This document shows positions 24,201 to 31,550 of a stretch of 32,552 nt of DNA, in pieces. Both the position numbers and the translations under genes were made by a program. The stretch's first letter is position 1. Each line of letters opens with the position of its first letter. The notes under the pieces are model-generated. The model was not told the origin of the DNA. It saw only the letters and a program-made list of their open reading frames with translations, and searched no databases. The DNA is from Anaerolineae bacterium (lineage in GTDB: Bacteria; Chloroflexota; Anaerolineae; B4-G1; SLSP01), in the NCBI GenBank assembly GCA_025454475.1, contig JALOOJ010000033.1, forward strand, positions 1 through 32,552, given 5' to 3'.

Positions 24201-25622
24201 CGCATGCTGGGCCCGAGCAGCGCCGGCGACTACTACTATGCCACCAAGATCTTCGTCTGGTTCGATATCCTCACGAACTTTGGCCTGAACACTTATCTCA
24301 CGCGGGAGGTATCGCGAGACCCGCAGCACGCCCGACGGTACCTGACTCACACGACGTTGATCCGCCTCGGCCTGAGCATCGCCGCTGTCCCCATTCTGCT
24401 TGGTTTCCTTGGGGCTCGGCAGACGGTCATTGCGGGTATAACGGCGGCGGCTTCCCCGCAGGTGGTGCTGGCGATCGTGCTGTTGTATGTGGGCCTGGTG
24501 CCGAACTCGATCTCAACTGGGCTGACGGCACTCTTCTACGCCTATGAGAGAGCAGAATATCCGGCAGCGATCACGAGCGTGACCACCCTGCTTCGTGTCA
24601 CAGTCCAGACGCTGGCGTTGGTGGCTGGGTGGGGCATCGTTGGGCTCGCCGGCTCCTCGATCCTGATAAACATCGCGACGCTGGCGATTCTGGCGGTGCT
24701 GGCGTGGAAACTCTTCCCTGCGCTTCGTCGTCCACCGGAGGATGAGGCCGCAATCCGTTCACCTCAGACGCGCAGACTACGGCGTGACATGATTGGGGAG
24801 TCGTGGCCACTGATGCTCAATCATCTACTGGCGACGCTTTTCTTCACGGTCGACGTTTTCCTGATGGAGCCCATACTCGGCCCGGAGGCTGTGGGCTTCT
24901 ACAGCATTGGCGGCAAGCTTGTCGATGCGATGATGGTTGTCCCGTCGATGTTCACGATGGCGCTCTTCCCCATCCTATCGCGTCAGGTGCGGGGCGACCG
25001 CAACTCGACGGTACGCTTCTATCATCTGGGGGCGAAGATCCTGTTCCTGATCGCGCTACCGGTAGCGGTCGTCGCGACCATTCTGGCGCGTGAGATGGTG
25101 CTGCTGTTGGGGGGCGCAGCGTACGTACCTGGCAGCGTGCGGTCGCTCCAGATCATGGCTTGGCTGATGCCGGTGAGCTGGCTAAATGGGATCACGCAAT
25201 ACGTGCTCATTGCACTGGATCAGCAGCGCTACCTGACCCGAGCCTATGCCATGGCGTTTGGGTTCGCTCTGGCTGCGAACCTTGCCGCGCTGCCCCTTTT
25301 TGGTTACGAGGCGTCTGCGGTGGTCCACGTGCTTTCAGAACTGGTACTGCTCGTGCCATTTACCATAGGTGTGCGGCGGCATTTGGGCGACATCGGGTGG
25401 AGCGACATTGTCGTCAAGCCGGCGGTTGCCGCTCTCGTGTCAGGTGGATTCGGCATAGGTGCGGCCTGGCTTGTGAGCCCCGCACTAGGATTCGTCGTGA
25501 TGGGGGTGCTCTACCCGGTGCTCGTTCGGCGGCTCAAGGTGCTCTCATTGGAGGAGCGGGCGCTGTTGGCGCCGCTGCTGGGCCGATCTGGCGCCACGAA
25601 GGCTGAGGTAACTACGGTATAA
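21267..25622 (+). CDS. Giant membrane protein: YfhO-like domain fused to an oligosaccharide flippase
   Basis: About 1451 aa with two parts. Residues 1-930 are YfhO-like: FPLLLFAPVSLGRKTLLPVD, then LPLWDPLLFSGHPFLANGQH and ISGLYPL-type sequence, many helices, and from about 640 a large soluble segment (SGLWRFSTFDPEGRNTMPMN…YGFQDARGYDS) closed by one helix near 920. YfhO proteins are thought to be GT-C-type enzymes that glycosylate lipoteichoic acid or similar. Residues 950-1450 form a Wzx/MurJ-like flippase (NSIVPILLTLFNRGVDFAF, GPSSAGDYYYATKIFVWFD, GPEAVGFYSIGGKLVDAM) with 12-14 helices. The fusion suggests that one polypeptide modifies and flips a lipid-linked sugar (inference). ATG 21267 or ATG 21294 is likelier than GTG 21150, which lies inside a terminator. 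The reading frame shows no break at the junction. Confidence 0.82.
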   Translation: MNPVAVEKPMRRRWRDWLCVGLLLVFPLLLFAPVSLGRKTLLPVDALFLSQPYRAAAAANGVDTAHNPLLADLILENYGWKQFLVDAVEDRILPLWDPLLFSGHPFLANGQHSGLYPLTWVFFLFPIPRAFGVFTVLQLGLAGVWMYTLGRVLKAGSLGGLVAGIVFQFSGFMVVSVVHPMIIAGASWLPLLLALVECTISRRHFWAQQRAMLPWALLGAIALGLQSLTGHPETTYFVLLVVVAYAGWRLLHRLLTFPKAMWRSEVLSAAFGVALILGLGLMLGAAQLLPFYEVARESFRQGAVTLQEVLGWAYPMRRLITFLIPNFFGNPTHRTLIDVFSGEVLQAGASALGDVVSSFDWGIKNYVEGGAYLGILPLLLAAIAVLSPGLTSGAQGGTPPPDVRRPIWATLGWLRQPYTPFFVALAAFSLACMYGTPVYALVYALPFMGQSHSPFRWVFPLTVAVAALAGLGVSAVSTLTRRRLTEGALSPAPESVSGAAAMAPSDMMGKPSWLVRLALLDGPTDLTTIIGAIAIWGGLLVGGGVLGSRLAFDWIEPLVERAFRSLALAAHVFPSARAFYSYLVPWVLWFGAFLLSSGIVLRVSGCRIYLPKMLGRRPVWVLLLVVVVLVDLVAFGVGFNPEVDPALLDYTPPVVDFLRTDSGLWRFSTFDPEGRNTMPMNSGMVYGFQDARGYDSLFSAQYARYMGWIESQGMLPYNRIAPFRSYASLDSPLTDLLNVKYIITEHEIPLPKFRQVYQDDAVRVYENLGVTPRAFTLPLATTVVVPDADSVGAAVQTYDPRYYVIIESGPGARTGPNVETAAVTGVAQAGTPMLQPITHYGLNEVVIEVSVGGPAWLVLADAFAPGWKAFVRPPGAGADAETEVGILRIAGNFRGVRVDGAAVIRFRYTPDSVKVGVFTSFLGGMVILFLAVVWVWRLTYRDRGDQSTVQRLAKNSIVPILLTLFNRGVDFAFAALMLRMLGPSSAGDYYYATKIFVWFDILTNFGLNTYLTREVSRDPQHARRYLTHTTLIRLGLSIAAVPILLGFLGARQTVIAGITAAASPQVVLAIVLLYVGLVPNSISTGLTALFYAYERAEYPAAITSVTTLLRVTVQTLALVAGWGIVGLAGSSILINIATLAILAVLAWKLFPALRRPPEDEAAIRSPQTRRLRRDMIGESWPLMLNHLLATLFFTVDVFLMEPILGPEAVGFYSIGGKLVDAMMVVPSMFTMALFPILSRQVRGDRNSTVRFYHLGAKILFLIALPVAVVATILAREMVLLLGGAAYVPGSVRSLQIMAWLMPVSWLNGITQYVLIALDQQRYLTRAYAMAFGFALAANLAALPLFGYEASAVVHVLSELVLLVPFTIGVRRHLGDIGWSDIVVKPAVAALVSGGFGIGAAWLVSPALGFVVMGVLYPVLVRRLKVLSLEERALLAPLLGRSGATKAEVTTV

Positions 25623-25718
25623 TGACTGGTGATGGGCTGAAGGGGCGAGCTCCCCAGCGACACTTGGTGTGTGTCCGTGCCGTGTGAGGTGTGTCCCGCT
25701 TGGTCAGATTGTGGTGAT

Positions 25719-25741
25719 CGATGTCTGCTTGGGTGACATCG
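25719..25741 (+). promoter_or_regulatory. Hairpin ahead of the coiled-coil gene
   Basis: CGATGTC (25719-25725) and GACATCG (25735-25741) with a 9-nt loop, ending 10 nt before the GGAGGA ribosome binding site. It may be a binding site or a leader structure; no convincing -35/-10 pair is visible in the 144-bp gap. Confidence 0.3.
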
Positions 25742-25766
25742 TTCAAGTGCGGAGGAATGAGTACGG

Positions 25767-26978
25767 ATGGAAACCACGCAGTTGGAGCAGATGATCCGTT
25801 GGCTGGACGAGGAGCGTAAGCGCGATAGGGCTCAGATTGCCGTGCTACAGGAGCGCCTGGAGCAGCAATCCCAGCAGATGCAGACCCAGGCCACAGAGAT
25901 CGAGCACTTGCGTCAGGACCTGGTCATCGTGGCGACCGATATCCGCCGCACGGACGCCTATCCAGGTATGGTTGAGACCACGCAGCGCGATCTCACCAGC
26001 GCCATCGAGGCTATCAAGGTCCAGACCCGCCGTGAGAAGCTCGAGTCGGATCAATCCCGCCGAGGTGACATTGAGCTGCTCAATGGCATGATCGCCGATC
26101 TGGACAAGCGCATCCGTCCGATGGTGCGGTACGAGGAGCAGCTAGAGGCGCGTGCTGCGGGCGAGCAACGTCTGCAGGGACAGGTGCAGACGGTCTCTAA
26201 CACGTTGGCCGACCTGTCTAAGCGCACGGAGGATCGGCTACAGTCGATCGTTTACCTCGAGGAGCAGCGCCGGGCAGACACCCGCCGCATCAGCGAGGTC
26301 GAGGGCGAACTGCCTGGGCTGCGCAAGCGTCTGGATGAGTCGGTTGCCCGATTCGCGCGTCTGGAGGATAGCATCCGCAAGTTGCCATCCCGTATCGATG
26401 AGGCGATCGAGATCGCCAAGTCCTACGATCCACGGATTGAGGCGTTGCGCGTGGCCGACTTCCAGCGCGAGCAGCGAGTCAAGAAGTATATGGAGCAGGC
26501 CGAATTGGTCGAAGGCGAGGTTCAGCGGTTGGTCGAGCAAACGCAGAAGTACGCGCTACTTTACAACCAGAACAAGCAGGCGCTCGATAGTCTTGTTGCG
26601 TTTGAGGAGCGCCTCGAGAAGCGCCAGAACGAGATCTCGGAGATGCAGCGCTTGACTGAGGAGCGCCTGTTACGCCAATGGGAGGAATGGCAGACGGCGT
26701 TTGCGCGCGACTGGCAGAAGCGCATGGTTACTGAGGAGGATCGTTGGCGCCGGCAGGATCTGGCGAACCAGAGGGCCATGGAGCTCTTGGCAGAATCGGA
26801 TCAACAGGCAGCAATGCAATTTCAGGAGATCCTGGCCCTGTGGGAGGAATTGCTTGCGAGCGTTGAACGGTGGAATCGCGCGCTTGCCGATGCAGTCAAG
26901 CCAGGGCAGGCTACGCCGGCAGAGCACCTGAAGGAGCTTCGTCGTTACGCAGACGAGAAACGCAAGCAGCCGTTGTAG
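25767..26978 (+). CDS. Long coiled-coil protein of unknown function
   Basis: 403 aa, almost entirely charged and helical with heptad-like spacing. It is rich in Gln, Glu, Arg and Leu and has almost no Cys or Gly. Blocks such as LQERLEQQSQQMQTQATEIE (about 28-47), VEGELPGLRKRLDESVARFA (about 177-196) and LVAFEERLEKRQNEISEMQR (about 273-292) suggest several coiled-coil segments separated by short hinges. There is no signal peptide, transmembrane helix or ATPase motif, so it is a cytoplasmic structural or scaffold candidate. I do not recognise the family. ATG 25767 has GGAGGA 10 nt upstream. It lies 144 bp behind the YfhO-flippase gene on the same strand, so it may be co-transcribed. The hairpin at 26998-27039 follows its stop. 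Confidence 0.75.
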   Translation: METTQLEQMIRWLDEERKRDRAQIAVLQERLEQQSQQMQTQATEIEHLRQDLVIVATDIRRTDAYPGMVETTQRDLTSAIEAIKVQTRREKLESDQSRRGDIELLNGMIADLDKRIRPMVRYEEQLEARAAGEQRLQGQVQTVSNTLADLSKRTEDRLQSIVYLEEQRRADTRRISEVEGELPGLRKRLDESVARFARLEDSIRKLPSRIDEAIEIAKSYDPRIEALRVADFQREQRVKKYMEQAELVEGEVQRLVEQTQKYALLYNQNKQALDSLVAFEERLEKRQNEISEMQRLTEERLLRQWEEWQTAFARDWQKRMVTEEDRWRRQDLANQRAMELLAESDQQAAMQFQEILALWEELLASVERWNRALADAVKPGQATPAEHLKELRRYADEKRKQPL

Positions 26979-26997
26979 AGGTTGATGCGGACAATGA

Positions 26998-27039
26998 CCG
27001 GAGCCCCGGGGACGCATAGGTGCGTCCCCGGGGCTCCGG
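26998..27039. terminator. Perfect 19-bp hairpin between convergent genes
   Basis: CCGGAGCCCCGGGGACGCA (26998-27016) and its exact complement TGCGTCCCCGGGGCTCCGG (27021-27039) with loop TAGG. It fills the 64-bp gap between the coiled-coil gene and the convergent amidohydrolase gene, so a bidirectional terminator is likely. It shares the CCGGGGAC/GTCCCCGG core and 4-nt loop with the palindrome at 3669-3698. Confidence 0.65.
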
Positions 27040-27042
27040 ATT

Positions 27043-28620
27043 TCAGGGCAACGCTTGCCATACGCCGCCTACCATCACACGGCTGACATGCGTCTCCAGA
27101 AGCGCCTCGGGCGGCAGCGTGAAGATGTTGTGGTCCAGCACGACCAGGTCCGCGTGGTACCCCGGGAGGAGCCGTCCGAGGCGGTCCTCGAGCCCTGCAG
27201 CATACGCCGCACCAATGGTGTAGGCCTCAAGGGCGTGCCTCAGCGTTAGCCGTTGCTCAGGATACCAACCCTCCGGCCCCGGTGATCCATCGGTCTCAGA
27301 GCGGCGGGCCACCGCCGCGTAGAGGCCAAGAAAGGGATCGAAGACCTCGATGGGGGCATCGGAGCCGAAGGCCAGGGTCGCGCCTGCTTCCCGGATCGAG
27401 CGCCAGGCGTAAGCCAGGCGGCTGCGCTCGCCCCAGTAGCGATCCGACATCCGCATGTCGTGAATCGCGTGCGTGGGCTGCATCGAGGCCACAAACCCGT
27501 TGCGCGCCAAGCGTGCCTGGTCTTCCTCGCGGATCATCTGGACGTGCTCGACGCGGTGCCGGAGCGTGGGGTCGAGATCACGCACGGATTCCAGGGCATC
27601 GAGTGCGACGGCGTTCGCCCGGTCGCCGATCGCGTGGATAGCTATGGCCAATCCACTCAGCACCGCACGGTGGGCGATCTCGTGCAACTGCCCTGGATCG
27701 AGCGTGAGCAGGCCAACATTATCAGGTTCGCCCACATACGCGTCGAACAGCGCGGCGGTGCGCGCCCCCAGTGCCCCATCGGCAAACAGCTTGAGGCCAC
27801 CGAAGCGAAGCATATCGTTGCCATACCCCGTGCGTAGTCCCGCTGCCAGAACACCGTCCAGCGCCTCCAGACGAACGTACTTCACGATGCGGATCCGTTG
27901 CCGTCCCTGACGTCTCAGTTCCTGTTCTGCGGCGAAGGCCGGACTGCCATCCACGTCGTGCACGCCCGTGATGCCCTTCGCTAGCAGGCTCTGCTGAGAT
28001 TCATCGAGCAGATCGACAAGGGTCTGGAAATCGGGTTCGGGCCTGGCTCGGCTGATCAGGCCCGAGGCCTCCTCGAAGAAGACGCCAGTGGGTCGTCCGC
28101 GATCATCTCGTGCGATCCTCCCATAGACAGGGTCCGGTGTCTGGGTCGTAATACCCGCTGCAGCCATCGCCGCAGTGTTCGCGACTGTGGCGTGGGCGTT
28201 TTTCGCGATAAGTGCTACAGGGTGTTGGGGCGCGACACGATCCAGTTCGGCGGCAGTTGGGAAGGCTGTGTCGCTCCAGATGTTTTGGTCCCAGCCGCGG
28301 CCTGTGATCCAAGTCCCGTTCGGCAGCTCGCGTACCCTGGCAGCGACTGCTTCTACAGTTGCCCTGCGATCGAGATCGCGCAGATCCAGCTCTCGCAGAC
28401 CCCGAGCACACCACATTAGGTGGATGTGGGCGTCGGTAATTCCAGGAATGATGAGGACGCCACGCATATCCTCCACGGTAACATTGGGAGCCTGTTGCCA
28501 TGCAAGTGCGGCGTGATCCAGTGCGACGATTTTTCCGTCAACGATAGCTGCAGACTCGGCCCAGGGATGAATCGCCGCACCCGTAAAGATGCGGGCGTTG
28601 TGCAGCAGTTGGACCTTCAT
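27043..28620 (-). CDS. YtcJ-type amidohydrolase
   Basis: About 525-aa cytoplasmic metal-dependent hydrolase of the amidohydrolase superfamily (amidohydrolase 3 / YtcJ group). The N-terminal beta part with IVDGKIVALD leads to VLIIPGITDAHIHL, where H65 and H67 are the first metal ligands. Further on, AIAIHAIGDRANAVALDAL and RVEHVQMI supply later His ligands, and FGSDAPIEVFDPFLGLYAAV supplies the conserved Asp. The YtcJ group includes exoenzyme-regulatory and imidazolonepropionase-like annotations, but substrates are mostly unknown. ATG 28620 is chosen because conserved sequence starts here (MKVQLLHNARIFTG); an in-frame GTG at 28656 would overlap the upstream recombinase-like gene. It is downstream of that gene by 19 bp and shares its promoter. 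Confidence 0.87.
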   Translation of the reverse strand: MKVQLLHNARIFTGAAIHPWAESAAIVDGKIVALDHAALAWQQAPNVTVEDMRGVLIIPGITDAHIHLMWCARGLRELDLRDLDRRATVEAVAARVRELPNGTWITGRGWDQNIWSDTAFPTAAELDRVAPQHPVALIAKNAHATVANTAAMAAAGITTQTPDPVYGRIARDDRGRPTGVFFEEASGLISRARPEPDFQTLVDLLDESQQSLLAKGITGVHDVDGSPAFAAEQELRRQGRQRIRIVKYVRLEALDGVLAAGLRTGYGNDMLRFGGLKLFADGALGARTAALFDAYVGEPDNVGLLTLDPGQLHEIAHRAVLSGLAIAIHAIGDRANAVALDALESVRDLDPTLRHRVEHVQMIREEDQARLARNGFVASMQPTHAIHDMRMSDRYWGERSRLAYAWRSIREAGATLAFGSDAPIEVFDPFLGLYAAVARRSETDGSPGPEGWYPEQRLTLRHALEAYTIGAAYAAGLEDRLGRLLPGYHADLVVLDHNIFTLPPEALLETHVSRVMVGGVWQALP

Positions 28621-28639
28621 GATATGTGCTCTGGGCTCC

Positions 28640-29623
28640 TTAGTGTGTATGCCCACGCTGTCTGGCGAGCATATCCAGCCGAGTCTCTACCTCGTACCAG
28701 CTAATCTCGGAGAGGCCCAGCTTTCGCCGCAGTGCGTCAGGGTCCATACCCTCGATGAAATCGCGCAAGGCGCAGGTCCAGCGGAGTATCTCAAATGTGA
28801 GCCGTGAGACAGCCGCTGTCTCAGCAACCCCAGTGAGCACATACTCCAGATTCCGACCGGTCCACGGGAACAGGGATTGCCGGGTGGGATATTGGAGCAG
28901 ATACTCGTTAAGGGGCGGCACCAAGGCTGCGGGCAACGGAATCCGGCGTTCTTTGTGACGACGGCGGGTATTGCGGTAGCGGATCCAGACTGCCGGGTGC
29001 TCGGGATCGGCAAGGTCGAGGTGATTCAGATGGATCCCCACGCACTCACTCTTCTTTATGCCGGTGCTAAGAATCAGGTTCAGCAGCAGATGCGGTCGTG
29101 CATCTGGCCCGTGGATGTCGTCGCCCTGACGCAAGGCCTGGGTCACGCCCAGTAGTGCCGAGATCTCCTCATCATTCAAGGTCTCCGGAAGCGGCGCGGA
29201 CACGGCGCGATGGATGAGAGGGGCTGATACGTCACGAGGCAGCACCTCCTCATCGGCTAACCACCCGAAAAAGACTTTCAGTGTGGTGACTCTGCGCTCC
29301 AGTGTCTTCGGGCTACACGGAATGCCCCTCCCGCTCTCCATCCATCTCAGAAAGGCATTGAGTGTTGCGGTGCTGATGTCCCCAATAGCGGCTGCCGGTC
29401 CCAGGTAGTCGTGCAGCAGTTGGATATCAAGGCGGAACGCCTGTCGGGTATGACCAGTAAACCCACGGTCCTCCATATGCTTAAGGAACGCCCCGATCAC
29501 AGATTCCAGGGTCGCATTCTGTGGGAGCTCGAGTCCCGTCATTCTGTCCTGTTGCTCGGACGCACGTTCCTCCACCGCGAAGAGCTGGAGCTGCTGAGGC
29601 TCAGAGGCGTGGTTGTCTGCCAT
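28640..29623 (-). CDS. Tyrosine-recombinase-fold protein lacking most catalytic residues
   Basis: 327-aa protein with XerC/D-type layout. A SAM-like N-terminal core-binding domain spans about 36-125 (FLKHMEDRGFTGHTRQAF, AFLRWMESGRG, TTLKVFFGWL). A catalytic-fold domain spans about 147-320. In ungapped comparison with the XerD motifs, Arg I is K190 (TGIKKSE), the beta-hairpin Lys is kept (K224), the HxxR histidine is E278 while Arg II is kept (R281), the LGH histidine is L304, and the Tyr position is E313 with Y310 nearby. Recombination activity is therefore doubtful; DNA binding may persist. ATG 29623 has AGGGGGT just upstream. First gene of a two-gene unit with the amidohydrolase. No att sites or other phage genes are seen. 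Confidence 0.8.
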   Translation of the reverse strand: MADNHASEPQQLQLFAVEERASEQQDRMTGLELPQNATLESVIGAFLKHMEDRGFTGHTRQAFRLDIQLLHDYLGPAAAIGDISTATLNAFLRWMESGRGIPCSPKTLERRVTTLKVFFGWLADEEVLPRDVSAPLIHRAVSAPLPETLNDEEISALLGVTQALRQGDDIHGPDARPHLLLNLILSTGIKKSECVGIHLNHLDLADPEHPAVWIRYRNTRRRHKERRIPLPAALVPPLNEYLLQYPTRQSLFPWTGRNLEYVLTGVAETAAVSRLTFEILRWTCALRDFIEGMDPDALRRKLGLSEISWYEVETRLDMLARQRGHTH

Positions 29624-29672
29624 TGGGACACCCCCTATCATCGCTGCTTCGAACTGGCCACGATCCGATGTC

Positions 29673-29700
29673 ATTATAACCAAGTCCCTACGGATGGTAA
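29673..29700 (-). promoter_or_regulatory. Promoter of the recombinase-like/amidohydrolase unit
   Basis: On the minus strand, TTACCA (29700-29695) and a perfect TATAAT (29678-29673) with a 16-bp spacer, about 50 nt ahead of the chosen start. Confidence 0.6.
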
Positions 29701-29783
29701 GCTCGCCTCACCTGTCATACGTCGAGCAAGAGCATCGCGCTCGGGCTTGGCGCAGTAATGCTAACAGTTTTCTTCTTTTTATG

Positions 29784-29792
29784 TGGTATACT
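29784..29792 (+). promoter_or_regulatory. Extended -10 promoter of the sufSU operon
   Basis: TGGTATACT (29784-29792) gives the TGn extension plus TATACT, in an AT-rich stretch unlike its surroundings. No good -35 is seen, which fits an extended -10 promoter. The leader is about 35 nt. Confidence 0.5.
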
Positions 29793-29833
29793 TTGGGTCT
29801 GTTAGGATCAATGCTCTCTGTGGGAGGACCTTC

Positions 29834-31063
29834 ATGCCCCTGGACGTTCCGGCGATTCGTAGTGAGTTCCCGATTTTCCGGCGCACCATCAATGGCAAGC
29901 GGCTGGTGTACCTGGACAGCGCAGCCAGTTCACAGAAACCTCAGGCTGTGATTGATGCGATGGTCCACGTGTGGAGCCACAGTTACGCCAATGTGCACCG
30001 GGGGCTATACACGCTGGCCGAGGAAGCGACAATGGCTTACGAGGACGCGCGAGCCAAGGTCGCCCGTTTTGTGAATGCCTCAGATGTCGCCGAAGTCATT
30101 AACGTGCGCAACGCTACTGAAGGCATCAACCTAGTTGCCTATAGTTGGGGTGAGCAGCACGTCCACGCAGGGGATCGGATCGTCATCACGGAGCTCGAGC
30201 ACCACGCGAACCTGGTACCGTGGCAGCAGTTGGCGAAGCGCAAGGGCGCTAAGCTAGCCTACATTCCCGTGACTGATGATGGCCTCCTGGACATCACAGT
30301 GCTCCCAGGTCTTCTAGATGACGGTCGCACGAAGGTGGTTGCGTGTTCGGTAATGTCGAACGTACTGGGCACGCTACCCCCGGTGGTCGAAATCGCTGCC
30401 ATGGCGCATGCGGCCGGTGCGTTGGTGGTCATGGACGGAGCGCAAGCGGCGCCGCACATGCCCATCGACGTTCAGTCGATTGGAGCTGACTTCCTGGCCT
30501 TCTCAGGGCACAAATTGTGTGGCCCTGGTGTCGGTGTGCTCTGGGGGCGCCGTGAGCTGCTGGAGGCGATGCCACCCTTTCTCTTTGGCGGTGACATGAT
30601 CCTCACGGTGAAGCGCGAGGACTCCAAGTGGAACGCTCTGCCCTACAAGTTCGAAGCGGGGACACCGGCAATCGCCGAAGTCGTGGGCCTGGGGGCTGCG
30701 ATCGATTACCTCACAGGGATCGGAATGCCGGCGATCCAAGAGCACGAACGGCGTCTGTTACCCTATGCGATCGCCCGGCTCAGTGAGATTCCCGAGCTTC
30801 GTGTCCTCGGTCCCGGTCCTGCAGAGCGGGGCGCCGTGGTCTCCTTCACGCTGGAAGGCGTGCATCCGCATGACATTGGGGCGCTCCTCGACGAGGAAGG
30901 TATTTGTGTGCGTGCTGGGCATCACTGCGCCCAGCCGATCCACGATCGGTTCTGCATACCAGCGAGCGCGCGGGCAAGCTTTTACATCTACAACGATGAG
31001 AATGACGTTGATGACCTTGTTGCTGCTCTGCGCAAGACGGTGAGCCTACTCGCGCGGCGCTGA
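29834..31063 (+). CDS. sufS: SufS-type cysteine desulfurase
   Basis: 409-aa PLP enzyme that takes sulfur from cysteine and holds it as a persulfide for Fe-S cluster assembly. YLDSAASSQKPQAVIDAM and NVHRGLYTLAEEAT near the N-terminus are the SufS (class II) signatures. DGAQAAPHMPIDV and FSGHKLCGPGVGVLWG hold the PLP-binding lysine (K227). RAGHHCAQPIH holds the active-site cysteine (C365) in the short loop typical of SufS rather than IscS. ATG 29834 has GGAGG 6 nt upstream; the frame is open to 29783 but that part is leader. sufU follows after 29 bp, so the two are one operon. SufB, SufC and SufD are not in the window. Confidence 0.94.
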   Translation: MPLDVPAIRSEFPIFRRTINGKRLVYLDSAASSQKPQAVIDAMVHVWSHSYANVHRGLYTLAEEATMAYEDARAKVARFVNASDVAEVINVRNATEGINLVAYSWGEQHVHAGDRIVITELEHHANLVPWQQLAKRKGAKLAYIPVTDDGLLDITVLPGLLDDGRTKVVACSVMSNVLGTLPPVVEIAAMAHAAGALVVMDGAQAAPHMPIDVQSIGADFLAFSGHKLCGPGVGVLWGRRELLEAMPPFLFGGDMILTVKREDSKWNALPYKFEAGTPAIAEVVGLGAAIDYLTGIGMPAIQEHERRLLPYAIARLSEIPELRVLGPGPAERGAVVSFTLEGVHPHDIGALLDEEGICVRAGHHCAQPIHDRFCIPASARASFYIYNDENDVDDLVAALRKTVSLLARR

Positions 31064-31092
31064 TATGTGGCGAACTGATGGAGGAGATGCGA

Positions 31093-31479
31093 ATGAGCCA
31101 TGATCTGTATCGAGAGCAGTTGTTGGATCACTTTCACAACCCAGCGAATTTCGGCGTGTTGGAGCCTGCAGATGTCGACATCGAGATGGATAACCCCACC
31201 TGTGGAGATATGATCCACCTGACTGCCCGGCTGGGTCGCGATGGTCGAATCGCCTCAGTGATGTTCGAGGGCCAGGGATGTGTGGTTAGTATGGCGGCTG
31301 CGTCAATGCTGACTGAGGCAGTGGTGGGCAAGACGCCGGCAGAGATCGATGAGATGGATCTGGGACAGATCGAGGAGATGATGGGAGGCGTCAAGCTAAG
31401 TATGGGGCGTGTCAAATGCGCACTGCTCTCCCTTAATGCGATGAAACAAGGACTGCGCGACGCAGGCAGATTGGCTTAG
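31093..31479 (+). CDS. sufU: SufU, zinc-dependent sulfurtransferase of Fe-S assembly
   Basis: 128-aa IscU-fold protein that accepts persulfide sulfur from SufS; in Bacillus it works as a zinc-bound sulfur carrier for SufBCD. YREQLLDHFHNPANFG is the family N-terminus. The metal and sulfur ligands are all present: C37 and D39 in NPTCGD, C63 in GQGCVVSMAAASM, and C109 in VKCALL. The stretch between C63 and C109 is longer than in IscU, as is usual for SufU. ATG 31093 has GGAGGAG 6 nt upstream; ATG 31078 is in frame but lies ahead of that site. It directly follows sufS and is followed by a strong terminator hairpin. Confidence 0.92.
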   Translation: MSHDLYREQLLDHFHNPANFGVLEPADVDIEMDNPTCGDMIHLTARLGRDGRIASVMFEGQGCVVSMAAASMLTEAVVGKTPAEIDEMDLGQIEEMMGGVKLSMGRVKCALLSLNAMKQGLRDAGRLA

Positions 31480-31498
31480 GCCGCTATCAGTAGAACTG

Positions 31499-31531
31499 CA
31501 CCGCGCCCGCGAGGTCCTCGCGGGCGCGGTG
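31499..31531. terminator. Perfect 15-bp hairpin between sufU and the YbbR gene
   Basis: CACCGCGCCCGCGAG (31499-31513) and CTCGCGGGCGCGGTG (31517-31531) with a 3-nt GTC loop, in the 71-bp gap between convergent genes. A bidirectional terminator is likely, although no T-run is present. Confidence 0.65.
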
Positions 31532-31550
31532 TCGTCCCAAGCATTCCGCG

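Noticed and set aside
25618-25623. Perfect TATAAT overlapping the stop of the YfhO-flippase gene
   Set aside because: No acceptable -35 at 15-18 bp upstream (CACGAA region) and no TGn extension, so it is not listed as a promoter.
28640-29623. Integron or prophage integrase with attachment site
   Set aside because: No att-like repeats, tRNA, cargo genes or phage genes are adjacent, and the catalytic residues are missing.
29834-31479. Complete suf operon
   Set aside because: Only sufS and sufU are present; both flanks run in the opposite direction and sufB, sufC and sufD are not in view.
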